64,000 nt of DNA from Pseudolabrys sp. Its GTDB lineage: Bacteria; Pseudomonadota; Alphaproteobacteria; Rhizobiales; Xanthobacteraceae. Below the pieces are notes generated by a model. That model was not told the origin of the DNA, searched no databases, and saw only the letters and a list, made by a program, of their open reading frames with translations. The stretch is taken from the NCBI GenBank assembly GCA_030655215.1, contig JAURVZ010000035.1, forward strand, positions 62,001-126,000, read 5' to 3'. The position numbers and the translations under genes were made by a program. Each line of letters starts with the position of its first letter. The stretch's first letter is position 1. This document shows positions 34,136 through 42,140 of the stretch, piece after piece.

Positions 34136-34915
34136 ATGGATCTGGGTATTGCCGGCCGCAAGGCCATTGTTTGCGCATCGAGCAAGGGGCTCGGCAAGGC
34201 GTGTGCGCTGGCGCTCGCTGAAGCCGGCTGCGAGGTCATCATCAATGGCCGCGACGCCAGGACGCTGAACGGCACCGCCGATGAGCTGACCAGCCTGACC
34301 GGCGGGAAAATCATCGCCGTCGTTGCTGATGTCTCGACGGCGGAAGGCCAGAAGGCCCTGTTCGACGCCTGCCCGCAGCCGGACATTCTGGTCAACAACA
34401 ATGCCGGTCCGCCGGCCCGCGACTTCCGCGAACTGACGCGACAGATGATGATCGAAGGCGTCACCGCCAACATGATCGTCGCCATCGAGCTGATGCAGAA
34501 GGCGATCGAGCCGATGACGGCGCGCAAGTTCGGCCGCATCATCTACATCACGTCAGGCGCGGTGAAGGGACCGCTTGCCGGCCTCGATCTCTCCTCAGGC
34601 GCGCGCGCCGGATTGACCGCCTTTGTCGCCGGCGTCTCGCGCACCGTCGCCGACAAGAACGTGACGATCAATTCGATCCTGCCCGGCGCTTTCGCCACTG
34701 ACCGTCTGCAAGGCATGCTGTCGAAGGGCGCCGAGAAGAGCGGCAAGAGCATTGAGCAGGTTGCCGAAGACCGCATCAAGACGATTCCCGCGCGGCGCTT
34801 CGGCGATCCGGCGGAGTTCGGTGCAGCCTGCGCCTTCCTGTGCTCGTCGCAGGCCGGCTACATCACCGGACAGAATTTGCTGATCGATGGCGGCTTCTTC
34901 CCCGGCGCGTTCTAA
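34136..34915 (+). CDS. SDR-family protein lacking the canonical Tyr-Lys active site
   Basis: The 259-residue Rossmann protein has the cofactor motif CASSKGLGKA, VADVST, the NNAGP segment and a C-terminal LIDGGFFPGAF, as in 3-oxoacyl-ACP reductase-like SDRs. Where classical enzymes have YxxxK it reads LSSGARAG, so both the catalytic Tyr and Lys are absent, although the catalytic Ser (ITSGA) is present. A known BKR-like SDR subgroup lacks most active-site residues, and this fits it. The chemistry is therefore uncertain. GAGGA precedes ATG 34136. It is divergent from the phosphoesterase gene. Confidence 0.87.
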   Translation: MDLGIAGRKAIVCASSKGLGKACALALAEAGCEVIINGRDARTLNGTADELTSLTGGKIIAVVADVSTAEGQKALFDACPQPDILVNNNAGPPARDFRELTRQMMIEGVTANMIVAIELMQKAIEPMTARKFGRIIYITSGAVKGPLAGLDLSSGARAGLTAFVAGVSRTVADKNVTINSILPGAFATDRLQGMLSKGAEKSGKSIEQVAEDRIKTIPARRFGDPAEFGAACAFLCSSQAGYITGQNLLIDGGFFPGAF

Positions 34916-34939
34916 GATCTTCCAGCTCGCACTTACAAA

Positions 34940-34968
34940 AAAAGGCCGGCGGTGACGCCGGCCTTTTT
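34940..34968. terminator. bidirectional Rho-independent terminator
   Basis: AAAAGGCCGGCG pairs with CGCCGGCCTTTT around GTGA, with A-runs on the left and T-runs on the right. It is placed between convergent SDR and FadL-type genes. Confidence 0.9.
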
Positions 34969-34990
34969 CTTATGCTTGCGAAGCGGTGAA

Positions 34991-36325
34991 CTACTTGAGG
35001 TAGGCCTGCTTGGTGCGCACGACCGGGTCATCCCAGCGATACTTCAAGCCAAGCGAGATGATATCGACATGCGCGTCGACCGTCCCGTTGTAGACAATCG
35101 CGCCGAGTGAATTGCTCACCGACGTGCTCTTGACGAAGAGATGCGAGTACGCCGCATCGAGCGTGATCTTGTTGTTGACCTTGTACGACAAGCCAGCCGA
35201 CAGCCAGAACCGGTCATTGTCCGGCAGGCGCGGTGTGCGCACATCGTCCGTGACCGGGCTCTTCTCGAAGGCAATACCCGAGCGCAGCGTGAGGGACGGG
35301 CTCCAATCGTATTCGGCGCCGAGCGAGTAGAAATAGCCATCCTTGTAGTTGAGCGGGATGGTCACTGCGCCGCCGGACAATGTCGCCGGAGCGCCGCTCG
35401 TCTGGTTAACAGCCGACGTGCCGATACGGCTCCAGTTGCTCCATTCAAATCCGGCGAGCACAGTCCACTGCGGCGAGAAGCGGTGACGCAAACCGACCGT
35501 CACCGTATCAGGCAGGCGCAGTGTCATTTCAACCGGACCAGGCGTCGAACCGAATGCGGGGGTGAACAACGGACCGCCTGGCAGTGAGAACGAGCCGTCA
35601 ACCTTCTGGTTAATACCCGAACGGTAGCCGATACCGATCGTGGTGTTTGGGGCAGGCGTCAGGGTCACGCCAGCGGTGAAGCCGTAGCCCCATCCGTTAA
35701 ACTGCAGATCAGCAGTATTCGTCAGCGCTGCGGCGCCGGGAACACCAAATCCGTTTACCGGCAGGCCAGTGACAAATCCGCCCGTGGCATACTGAAACTG
35801 GACGCCCACACCGACGCTGATCCAGTTATTGATTTCGTAGGCAATCGACGGCGTGAAATTGTAGCTCCGCACGTTGGTATTCTCGGCGAAGTTACGGCCG
35901 GCCCATGCATCCGGGAAGCTGACCGACAGTCCGAACGGCGAGTTGATCGACATGCCCACGAACAGTCTGTCGTTAACCTGATACGAAAAATACCCGGCAG
36001 GCACGATGGCATCGTCACCGGAGTCGCCGACACCGCCGAGCGCACCGAAGGTTGAGCCCGCTGTCGGTGTTTGCGACGCGTAGGGCATGATGCCCGAGAA
36101 CACCTGCTCGAACTGAATGCCCTTTTGCTGCGTCATGGTCGCCGGGTTCCAGAACATCGACGAGAGCGCGCCACCGGCAGCAACACCGGCAAAAGAAGCG
36201 CCCTGGCCGTGTGCGCTCTGCTCACGCAGCGCGAAACCGCCGGCGTTGGCCGCTGCGCTGGTGATCACCAGAACGCCAATGCTGGCGCAACCGAGAAGAA
36301 CTGATTTAACCCGACCCCGTACCAT
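34991..36325 (-). CDS. FadL/OmpP1/TodX-type outer membrane transporter
   Basis: The 444-residue protein has a signal peptide (cleavage near ANA-GG) and the FadL N-terminal hatch motif: GGFALREQSAHGQGASFAGVA, then MFWNPATMTQQKGIQ (NPA hatch). The rest is beta-strand alternation up to a C-terminal KYRWDDP segment; the last residues (TKQAYLK) are not an aromatic terminus. FadL-type channels take up long-chain fatty acids or aromatic hydrocarbons across the outer membrane. Two perfect palindromes lie about 100 bases upstream (36422-36453) and may bind a repressor. Confidence 0.92.
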   Translation of the reverse strand: MVRGRVKSVLLGCASIGVLVITSAAANAGGFALREQSAHGQGASFAGVAAGGALSSMFWNPATMTQQKGIQFEQVFSGIMPYASQTPTAGSTFGALGGVGDSGDDAIVPAGYFSYQVNDRLFVGMSINSPFGLSVSFPDAWAGRNFAENTNVRSYNFTPSIAYEINNWISVGVGVQFQYATGGFVTGLPVNGFGVPGAAALTNTADLQFNGWGYGFTAGVTLTPAPNTTIGIGYRSGINQKVDGSFSLPGGPLFTPAFGSTPGPVEMTLRLPDTVTVGLRHRFSPQWTVLAGFEWSNWSRIGTSAVNQTSGAPATLSGGAVTIPLNYKDGYFYSLGAEYDWSPSLTLRSGIAFEKSPVTDDVRTPRLPDNDRFWLSAGLSYKVNNKITLDAAYSHLFVKSTSVSNSLGAIVYNGTVDAHVDIISLGLKYRWDDPVVRTKQAYLK

Positions 36326-36421
36326 GTCCCCGTCCCCTTGAATTAGCGTGCCGCGCCGTTGAGCGTGGTGGCGCGGTCGTGGGCATATCGTGCCTTAGTC
36401 TGATGGCGGGTAGCAACGGAT

Positions 36422-36453
36422 TGTGAGTGCCGGACTCACACTTCCAATTGGAA
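36422..36453. promoter_or_regulatory. paired palindromes, candidate operator
   Basis: TGTGAGT-GCCGG-ACTCACA (36422-36440) is a perfect inverted repeat with 7-base arms. It is immediately followed by the perfect 12-base palindrome TTCCAATTGGAA (36442-36453). They lie upstream of the FadL-type gene in the otherwise empty 36326-36586 gap. Confidence 0.45.
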
Positions 36454-36586
36454 TCCGTGACAATTCAGGAACGTGTTGCAATACCGTCACAGAACGATGG
36501 CGCAATCCGGAACCACGGGAAATCGCCCGCTTGTTGCGGTGCACACAACGGATTTGGAAATGCGAAGCGGGGAATCGGGCCGTTCG

Positions 36587-36832
36587 TTACAGCTTCGATG
36601 AGAGCAAAGCGCGCGCCGACAGCGCCTGCTTGAAGTCGACCATGGCTTCGTCGATCAGGGCGCCGCTATTGGCCTTCTCGAGCTTGCGCAGCAAGGTCTT
36701 CAAATTGCGGTCCTTGTCGCGGATCACCCAGCGGCGGGTGAAGATCTGCGCATCATAGATCGAGGTGATGCGCACAGGCGCGGCGACCGACGGCAGGTTG
36801 GCATCGAAATGCTGTACGTAAGGTATGGTCAT
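36587..36832 (-). CDS. small conserved hypothetical protein
   Basis: The 81-residue soluble protein contains VRITSIYDAQIFTRRWVIRD, then a Lys/Arg/Leu-rich helix (DRNLKTLLRKLEKANS) and a C-terminal helix with DEAMVDFKQAL. It has no signal peptide or Cys. The sequence pattern (charged helices, no low complexity) and high-G+C third positions argue for real coding. The function is unknown. It ends 260 bases upstream of the FadL-type start on the same strand, and the palindromes lie between them. Confidence 0.7.
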   Translation of the reverse strand: MTIPYVQHFDANLPSVAAPVRITSIYDAQIFTRRWVIRDKDRNLKTLLRKLEKANSGALIDEAMVDFKQALSARALLSSKL

Positions 36833-37092
36833 GCCAGTGCCCGTTCCGGATATTGTGTGCCGGCAATCACCATGCGCGCTTTGGCCGGGCGGTGATAGTG
36901 CGGCTGTGGATACATCGGCGGCTCAGCGAAACAATGCCGATGAATTTGCCCGAAGCCGCCGGTTCCCGCCTCGCTTGTAGGCAACGCGCATAAGGCCTAT
37001 AGATCAAAGTTATATGGTCGTTTCGACCCCCCATTCTTCTTAGTCATTCTTGTGCCTGATCATGCGGATCGATGTCCGCGGAAAGACGTTTG

Positions 37093-37311
37093 ATGAACAT
37101 CTTTATCTTCAAGTCGGAAAGCAACCGCGACCTGCGCGCGTTCTCCAGCGACAAAGGCGGGCTCAACCTGCCGTCCAAATTCCGGCCGTGGCATGCCGTC
37201 GGCGTGGTCAAGCCGGACACGGCGCCGCCGAACAATCTGAGCCGCGACGTCATCGAGAAGGCGATCGCCGATAACGGCTTCCAGCTCTACAAGCTCAAGG
37301 CGGAGAAGTAA
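37093..37311 (+). CDS. small hypothetical protein
   Basis: The 72-residue protein starts at ATG 37093 (GGAAAG about 10 bases upstream), beginning MNIFIFKSESNRDLRAFSSD. It has the conserved-looking segment LPSKFRPWHAVGVV and ends in KLKAEK. It looks like a compact cytoplasmic protein without known domain. Its last 17 bases overlap the end of a convergent small ORF at 37295-37474. The 36833-37092 stretch upstream holds no other gene that I can see. Confidence 0.65.
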   Translation: MNIFIFKSESNRDLRAFSSDKGGLNLPSKFRPWHAVGVVKPDTAPPNNLSRDVIEKAIADNGFQLYKLKAEK

Positions 37312-37474
37312 CCACGCGCAAGGTCGGCCGGTGCCGCAGGATTTCGCGGATCTGTGACGTCGTCTTACCGCGCACCGCATAACCGCGACGGACCAGCGCT
37401 TCGATGGCCGCACCATTGAGGGCGGCCATTTTCTTGCGTTGCTCTTTGCGGTGATCGTCGCGGGCGTCGATCAT
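37295..37474 (-). CDS. 59-residue hypothetical protein
   Basis: The frame from ATG 37474 to TGA 37295 encodes a basic, helical 59-residue protein (MIDARDDHRKEQRKKMAAL..., GYAVRGKTTSQIREILRHRP). The QIREIL element resembles a DNA- or RNA-contacting helix, but there is no family match. The start lies 7 bases after the stop of a 38-codon frame on the same strand, so the two may form a mini-operon. It is convergent with, and overlaps by 17 bases, the gene at 37093-37311. Confidence 0.5.
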   Translation of the reverse strand: MIDARDDHRKEQRKKMAALNGAAIEALVRRGYAVRGKTTSQIREILRHRPTLRVVTSPP

Positions 37475-37481
37475 GGCTTTG

Positions 37482-37598
37482 CTACCGGAACGCCAGCGGG
37501 CTGGCGAGCCAGTTCAGATTCATCGCCGCCGACAGCATCACCGCGCAGAGGCCGAAGGTGAACAGCCAGGCCAGGCCCGTTTGCAAGCGGACACTCAT
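37482..37598 (-). CDS. 38-residue single-helix membrane micropeptide
   Basis: The frame from ATG 37598 to TAG 37482 encodes MSVRLQTGLAWLFTFGL followed by a hydrophobic stretch and ending NWLASPLAFR. It is a plausible single-span membrane micropeptide. The ribosome-binding site is weak. The co-directional 59-residue frame downstream and the clean hydrophobic profile are the only supports. Confidence 0.35.
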   Translation of the reverse strand: MSVRLQTGLAWLFTFGLCAVMLSAAMNLNWLASPLAFR

Positions 37599-37929
37599 CG
37601 GCAGCACGCAGGTGACAGGCGCAGGAAATATCGATCGTTACTCATCAGGCCAGGCCTCGAGTTAACAGGTCAGATTTTTGGGGTCTTCACCATCAACTTA
37701 CCGCTCGCGAAATAGTTGCACTCTTATTTGATATAATTTTTGCGCGAAAAAGAGGCAGCCGCCGCGCCTTGAATTTTATCCTCGCCGGCGCCGCCGCACG
37801 TCCCTTGCGCTCACGCGCGCACCCACCCTTGCGCTTACTCTTGCTCTTGGCCCCTCCGGCATCGCATATTCCGCACGCTGTGAATCACACAGATCACGCA
37901 CAACAAAATTCCCCGAGGGAGTCCAAGTT
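37599..37929. other. intergenic region upstream of FAH-family gene
   Basis: No gene is seen in these 331 bases. The stretch 37711-37742 is unusually A+T-rich and includes TATAAT at 37732-37737, a possible -10 box, but no good -35 lies at 16-18 bases. A GGGAGT motif just before 37930 is the likely ribosome-binding site. Confidence 0.3.
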
Positions 37930-38784
37930 ATGAAGCTCGTCCGCTACGGCGCAGCCGGCCGCGAAAAGCCCGGCATCATCGGAGAGGACGGCAAGATCCG
38001 CGACCTGTCCCGCATTGTGAAAGACATTGACGGCGAGATGCTCGCCTCCGGCGGCATCGCCAAGATCAAGAAGGCCAATCTCAGCCGCATGAAGCCGGTG
38101 CCCGGCAAGCCGCGCCTTGGCCCCTGCGTCGGCAAGGTCTCGAACTTCGTCGCCATCGGCCTGAACTACTCGGACCACGCCGCGGAAGCCGGCATGCCGG
38201 TGCCGAAAGAGCCGGTGATCTTCTGGAAGCACACCTCGTCGATCTGCGGCCCGAACGACGACACGATCGTGCCGAAGGATTCGACCAAGCTCGATTGGGA
38301 AATCGAAATCGGCATCGTCATCGGCAAGCGCGCGCGCTATCTCGAGAAGAACAAGGCGAAGGACGCCATTGCCGGCTACTTCCTGGCCAACGACGTCTCC
38401 GAGCGCGGCTTCCAGATCGAGCGTTCCGGCGGCCAGTGGGGCAAGGGCAAGAGCTGCGAGACCTTCGGCCCGATCGGCCCGTGGTTCGTCACCAAGGACG
38501 AGATCAAGAACCCGCAGAACCTTAACATGTGGCTCAAGGTCAATGGCGAACAGCGCCAGCACGGCAACACCAAGACCATGGTGTTCGACTGCGAACACAT
38601 CGTCTGGGCCTGCTCGCAGATGTTCGTCCTCAACCCGGGCGACATCATCATCACCGGCACGCCGCCGGGCGTCGGCCTCGGCATGAAGCCGAACCCGCAG
38701 TTCCTGAAGGCCGGCGACGTCGTCACCCTCGGCATTGACGGTCTCGGCGAGCAGAAGCAGAAGATTGTCGCGTTCAAGAAGTAA
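37930..38784 (+). CDS. fumarylacetoacetate hydrolase family protein
   Basis: The 284-residue protein has the FAH C-terminal fold: FVAIGLNYSDHAAEAG, EPVIFWKHTSS, metal ligands in the LDWEIEIGIVIGKRAR and NDVSERGFQ segments, and the end GDIIITGTPPGVGLGMKP. Relatives are acylpyruvases, 2-oxo-hepta-3-ene-dioate hydratases or decarboxylases and ureidoglycolate-type lyases; none can be preferred. The metal-binding E..E..D set appears intact, so it should be active. It is monocistronic with a repeat and terminator downstream. Confidence 0.92.
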   Translation: MKLVRYGAAGREKPGIIGEDGKIRDLSRIVKDIDGEMLASGGIAKIKKANLSRMKPVPGKPRLGPCVGKVSNFVAIGLNYSDHAAEAGMPVPKEPVIFWKHTSSICGPNDDTIVPKDSTKLDWEIEIGIVIGKRARYLEKNKAKDAIAGYFLANDVSERGFQIERSGGQWGKGKSCETFGPIGPWFVTKDEIKNPQNLNMWLKVNGEQRQHGNTKTMVFDCEHIVWACSQMFVLNPGDIIITGTPPGVGLGMKPNPQFLKAGDVVTLGIDGLGEQKQKIVAFKK

Positions 38785-38794
38785 CGTCAACGTC

Positions 38795-38837
38795 GTAGGG
38801 TGGGCAAAGGCGCGCGCTTGCGCGCCGTGCCCACCGC
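38795..38837. repeat. palindromic intergenic repeat, GTAGGGTGGGC family
   Basis: GTAGGGTGGGCAAAGGCGCG...CGCGCCGTGCCCACC forms an imperfect long hairpin. A second member occurs at 39683-39739. Both are followed within 70 bases by a similar CGGGCTCA-loop terminator, so hairpin and terminator travel as a module. Confidence 0.7.
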
Positions 38838-38850
38838 ACAGACTACGGCA

Positions 38851-38881
38851 AAACCCCGGGCTCACCCCCGGGGTTTTTGTT
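38851..38881 (+). terminator. Rho-independent terminator of FAH-family gene
   Basis: AAACCCCGGG...CCCCGGGGTTTTT forms a strong stem with a T-run. It lies 67 bases after the stop, behind the repeat. Confidence 0.85.
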
Positions 38882-38932
38882 TGACGCCGCCGCCGCGCGC
38901 CATAGACTCAAGCGGCATCCCGGAGTTGCACC

Positions 38933-39346
38933 ATGAAACGCTGGTCAGCGCTCGTCCTCGCCGCCGCCCTGCTCTACGTCGCGCCCGCTTTCGCCCAGAA
39001 AGCAAAAGACGCTGTCGCCCCGCCCGCCGTGCAGAAAGAGTTCGACAGCTTCATCGCCAAATTCCGCACAGCGCTGAAGGCCAATGATGTCGCCGCCGTC
39101 ATAAGCATGACACAGCTGCCGTTCATGAAGGACGCCAATGTCAGCGACGCCGCGCAATTCCGCGACAGGGTCTACAAGCCCGAGTTCACGGCGAAGTCCC
39201 GCGCCTGCCTGCAACGCAGCAAAGCGGTCTATGACCGCGATGGCGCGAACAACGAAAACTTCTTCATGTTCTGCGGCGAGCAGATGTTCACCTTCACCAG
39301 GACGCCCACAGGTTTTCTTTTCACGGAAATCGGCGTCAAGGACTGA
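38933..39346 (+). CDS. small periplasmic hypothetical protein
   Basis: The 137-residue protein has a signal peptide (MKRWSALVLAAALLYVAPAF, cleavage before QK). The mature part is helical with KEFDSFIAKFRTALKANDVAAVISMT, and two Cys (RACLQ and FMFCGEQ) that could form a disulfide. The N-terminal helix pattern resembles small periplasmic proteins of the SnoaL/NTF2-like size class, but that is not secure. It is monocistronic. Confidence 0.75.
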   Translation: MKRWSALVLAAALLYVAPAFAQKAKDAVAPPAVQKEFDSFIAKFRTALKANDVAAVISMTQLPFMKDANVSDAAQFRDRVYKPEFTAKSRACLQRSKAVYDRDGANNENFFMFCGEQMFTFTRTPTGFLFTEIGVKD

Positions 39347-39502
39347 CGGCGCTGCCGGCGCAGTCACACATCATTCTATAAGACTGGCAACGCACAGACA
39401 GAATGAACCATAACGCGCGCAAAGCATTGGTCCGGTATCACCGCCACGACATGGCATCGGTGACTGAGAGCTTGCGGGCTCCCGCCTCCAGCCGGTGAGC
39501 CA

Positions 39503-39658
39503 ATGTGCGGCCAGTGTGACGACCTCAAAGTGCAGATCGAACGCGCGCACCGCATGATCGGCGGCGGGCTCGACGCGACGACCAAGGCGCGCATGGAAGC
39601 GATGCTGCGCGATCTCGAGGCGGCCTATCGCAAGCAGGCAGAGATCTGCGAGCCCTAA
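39503..39658 (+). CDS. 51-residue small protein with N-terminal CxxC
   Basis: The frame from ATG 39503 to TAA 39658 encodes MCGQCDDLKVQIERAHRMIG followed by a helical region (TTKARMEAMLRDLEAAYRKQ) and a final Cys. The CGQC motif suggests metal or redox binding, and the rest is a helical hairpin. GGTGAG lies a few bases upstream. Third-position G+C is high and the amino acid pattern is non-random, so I consider it coding. The function is unknown. Confidence 0.6.
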   Translation: MCGQCDDLKVQIERAHRMIGGGLDATTKARMEAMLRDLEAAYRKQAEICEP

Positions 39659-39682
39659 GAGTTACCCAGGCCGCTCAGCTTT

Positions 39683-39739
39683 GTAGGGTGGGCCTTGTAG
39701 GGTGGGCTAAGGCGCGCACTGGCGCGCCGTGCCCACCGC
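39683..39739. repeat. palindromic intergenic repeat, GTAGGGTGGGC family (second copy)
   Basis: The left arm GTAGGGTGGGC is present twice in tandem, then GGCGCGCACTGGCGCGCC and GTGCCCACC complete the hairpin. It is the same element as at 38795-38837, and a matching terminator hairpin follows at 39797-39830. Confidence 0.7.
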
Positions 39740-39796
39740 CTTCACCGAACGAAAAACTGTGGGCTCGGGGCCAGAGCCTCCCCCTACATATAACGG

Positions 39797-39830
39797 CAAA
39801 ACACCGGGCTCATCGCCCGGGGTTTTTATT
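39797..39830 (+). terminator. terminator-like hairpin
   Basis: CACCGGGCTCATCGCCCGGGG is followed by TTTTTATTTT. It resembles the one at 38851-38881 and probably terminates the small gene at 39503. Confidence 0.7.
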
Positions 39831-39926
39831 TTGCCCCGGCAAGGCGCGACAAAGCCGCACATTGCTCGCTCGGCATAACGCGTTCATTTGAGGGTCCTCG
39901 CACCCTCACAGGATCTCACGAAACGC

Positions 39927-40331
39927 ATGGAACATTTTCTCGCACCGTACCGTCCGGTCCTCTTGAGCATCTTCCGCATCATGATCGGCCTGCTCATTCT
40001 TCAGTTCGGCACCGCGAAGATTCTCGGATTTCCGGTCGTTCCCGCTTTCGCGAACGTGGCGGTCGGGCAATGGCCATCCTGGTATGCCGGAGTACTCGAA
40101 CTGACGTTCGGTGTGTTGCTCACCATTGGGCTTTTCTCGCGGATTTCGGCTTTTGTGCTGTCGGGCCTGATGGCGTTCGCCTATTTCATCGGTCACGCGC
40201 CGCGCGGCCTGTTCTCGCCGCTCGCCAATAACGGCACGCTGTCCATCCTGTTCTGCTTTGCATTTCTGTATCTCGCCGCCGCCGGTCCCGGCCCGTGGAG
40301 CACCGACGCCGCCCTCCGCGGTAAGCATTAG
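39927..40331 (+). CDS. DoxX family membrane protein
   Basis: The 134-residue protein has four membrane helices. DoxX features include LLSIFRIMIGLLILQFGTAK at the N-terminus and WYAGVLELTFGVLLTIGLF in the third segment. DoxX-family proteins are inner-membrane proteins of varied roles, including thiosulfate oxidation and redox maintenance; none is implied by the neighbours. ATG 39927 is preferred over a TTG 13 codons upstream. The region downstream to 40701 is non-coding repeat sequence. Confidence 0.85.
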   Translation: MEHFLAPYRPVLLSIFRIMIGLLILQFGTAKILGFPVVPAFANVAVGQWPSWYAGVLELTFGVLLTIGLFSRISAFVLSGLMAFAYFIGHAPRGLFSPLANNGTLSILFCFAFLYLAAAGPGPWSTDAALRGKH

Positions 40332-40362
40332 CTTCGCATACGTCGCGTCATGGCCGGGCTTC

Positions 40363-40600
40363 TTCACCTCTCCCCATAGCCCGTCGAAGACGGGCGTAAA
40401 CGCCCTCTTGTGGGAGAGGTCGACGCGCGAAGCGCATCAGCGCGTTTACGCGCGTCTTGCGCAGAATGCGAAGGCGGGCGGGTGAGGGTTACGGTCCATC
40501 GAGAGACATAGGCCCCCTCGCCCCAACTCTCTCCCCAACGGGGAGAGGGAGCGCACCGAGCAAGCTCCCTCACCGTTCGTCCCCGCGAAGGCGGGGACCC
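40363..40600. repeat. cluster of palindromic intergenic repeats
   Basis: The stretch combines several inverted repeats of the CCTCTCCCC...GGGAGAGG type (about 40367-40420 and 40520-40550) with a TCCCCGCGAAGGCGGGGA hairpin at 40580-40597. The same families recur at 42242-42260, 47748-47960, 48275-48400, 48675-48710 and 57665-57800. No gene is seen between 40332 and 40701. Confidence 0.65.
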
Positions 40601-40633
40601 AAGTATAATCCAACGGCCACGTGGCCCGCGAAA

Positions 40634-40644
40634 ACAATGCAATG
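40634..40644 (+). repeat. 11-base direct repeat flanking the HEPN gene (left)
   Basis: ACAATGCAATG at 40634-40644 recurs in the same orientation at 42141-42151, bracketing the HEPN/ApeA-like gene. This could be a scar of insertion. Confidence 0.4.
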
Positions 40645-40701
40645 ATCAATGTTCACTGACTGTTTTTAACAATTGAAAAGTCAGTGTCGATTGCACCTAC
40701 A

Positions 40702-42105
40702 CTAGCCAACGGCACAATGGCGATATCGTTGAACGATTGGATTTGCTCCCGCCCGTTTGAGACCATCGTTGCTCATGGGCAGGTCTCTCACTGTCAAAAG
40801 AAAGCAAAACGCCTCGAGCGCCAACATCGACCGAGCGAAGACACCGTAATCATGGTTTGATTCATACCGCAGATGGCCATGGGCCGCCTTGCCACGCAAT
40901 TTCATTGCACGCAGCAAATCTTCAACTACTGAATCTTGGAGAACGCCAGCCCCAAACCGTTTCTGAACAGTAAGCAATAGGCGCTGCAAACGCGCTCTCT
41001 GTGTCTCTTCGGAGATTCGCTTTATTAATCCAGCAACACGACCGGCGATTGCGCCATGTCCAAGCTCGACTGCCTTAGCAGACGCTACTTCAGCTATTGC
41101 ATCAACGTGACTCGAGGCGATCGCCTGCGTCGCGGTAGCGCCAGGTATCTCTTCAAACCAACGGCACGCATTTAGAAACCTACTTGGGCCACCCTCGTTA
41201 CTGAGCGCTAGACACCCCATGAGAAGATCGTTCGCATTACGCCATGCAGATCTTCGAGACAGCCACGTACTAAGACAGGCCTTCAGCGCTTCAACCTCTT
41301 CATCGTTTGAAGAAAGAAGGAAGGACGCTCCGGCCCACACCAATGTTTTGTCAACCGCCACTTCAGGCCAGAGATACCTCACTCCATGTGCCGGAACATA
41401 ATCAGCATCCGGACTGCCCGACTCTATTTCGAACATGGATGTGCGCGAAATATTTATTTCTTCAGGCAAAAGCGAAACGCCCGCAGACGCGGCAAATAGT
41501 TGAACGACAGAAAGGACATCTTCAATATAATTCTGAATACTTCTTTCCTTGTGAAACACTAGACCTAAGGATGCGAATGTCTTGATTGGATACGGCGCAT
41601 CGAATGAATAGCTTGAACTATAATCTGCGCGAACCGTTAGATCATCGACTGTGACTTCAAATATGTTGCGGTCGGCTTCGCTATAAATATCGCTACTGCT
41701 AATGCTTTCAACCTTACCCGCATGGCGCAGCATAAAATCGATTGAGCTGATATTAAACGTCGCCGACTTGACAATATCGGTTTCCTGCCACGGGCCAGAG
41801 CCAATTACTGCGATACGTGAAACAATCCGATCTCGGTATAGCCCTTTCCTCCGCGAATCATCTGCTGGCGCATGAACCGTCCCACGCAAGGCGCTATAGT
41901 TAGAGAAGAGAGATACGATATTCTGATTTTGCGTTTGCAGATGAATTGGCGCATCACAATCTATCTTAAGAGATCGCGCCTCATACGCAATTAGATCGAC
42001 CACAAACTCCACGTCCGAAAGTGTCAATATACCGGTGTAATATTGCCCCGAGCTCAACTCCCGACAATGAACCGACTTACCAAAATCGTCATTAGTGCCC
42101 GCCAT
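40702..42105 (-). CDS. ApeA-like HEPN-domain protein, candidate anti-phage defence
   Basis: The 467-residue protein has a beta-rich N-terminal region of about 280 residues (openers GQYYTGILTLSDVEFVV, FNISSIDFMLRHAGK, ASLGLVFHKERSIQNYIEDV) and an all-helical C-terminal HEPN-type domain. Its RNase motif R-x4-H is visible as RGKAAH (residues 404-409). This architecture matches ApeA, reported as a single-gene anti-phage protein with a HEPN nuclease. A 60-base sample (41401-41460) is about 45% G+C, well below the neighbours, suggesting transfer. It stands alone on the minus strand, bracketed by repeats. The family call rests on architecture and motif, not on a search. Confidence 0.7.
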   Translation of the reverse strand: MAGTNDDFGKSVHCRELSSGQYYTGILTLSDVEFVVDLIAYEARSLKIDCDAPIHLQTQNQNIVSLFSNYSALRGTVHAPADDSRRKGLYRDRIVSRIAVIGSGPWQETDIVKSATFNISSIDFMLRHAGKVESISSSDIYSEADRNIFEVTVDDLTVRADYSSSYSFDAPYPIKTFASLGLVFHKERSIQNYIEDVLSVVQLFAASAGVSLLPEEINISRTSMFEIESGSPDADYVPAHGVRYLWPEVAVDKTLVWAGASFLLSSNDEEVEALKACLSTWLSRRSAWRNANDLLMGCLALSNEGGPSRFLNACRWFEEIPGATATQAIASSHVDAIAEVASAKAVELGHGAIAGRVAGLIKRISEETQRARLQRLLLTVQKRFGAGVLQDSVVEDLLRAMKLRGKAAHGHLRYESNHDYGVFARSMLALEAFCFLLTVRDLPMSNDGLKRAGANPIVQRYRHCAVG

Positions 42106-42140
42106 AACAGCCCCCGAGCGCTAGAAAATTCCACGCACGA

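Noticed and set aside
37732-37737. TATAAT as the -10 box of the FAH-family gene
   Set aside because: There is no acceptable -35 at 16-18 bases and it lies almost 200 bases from the start, so it is not listed as a promoter.
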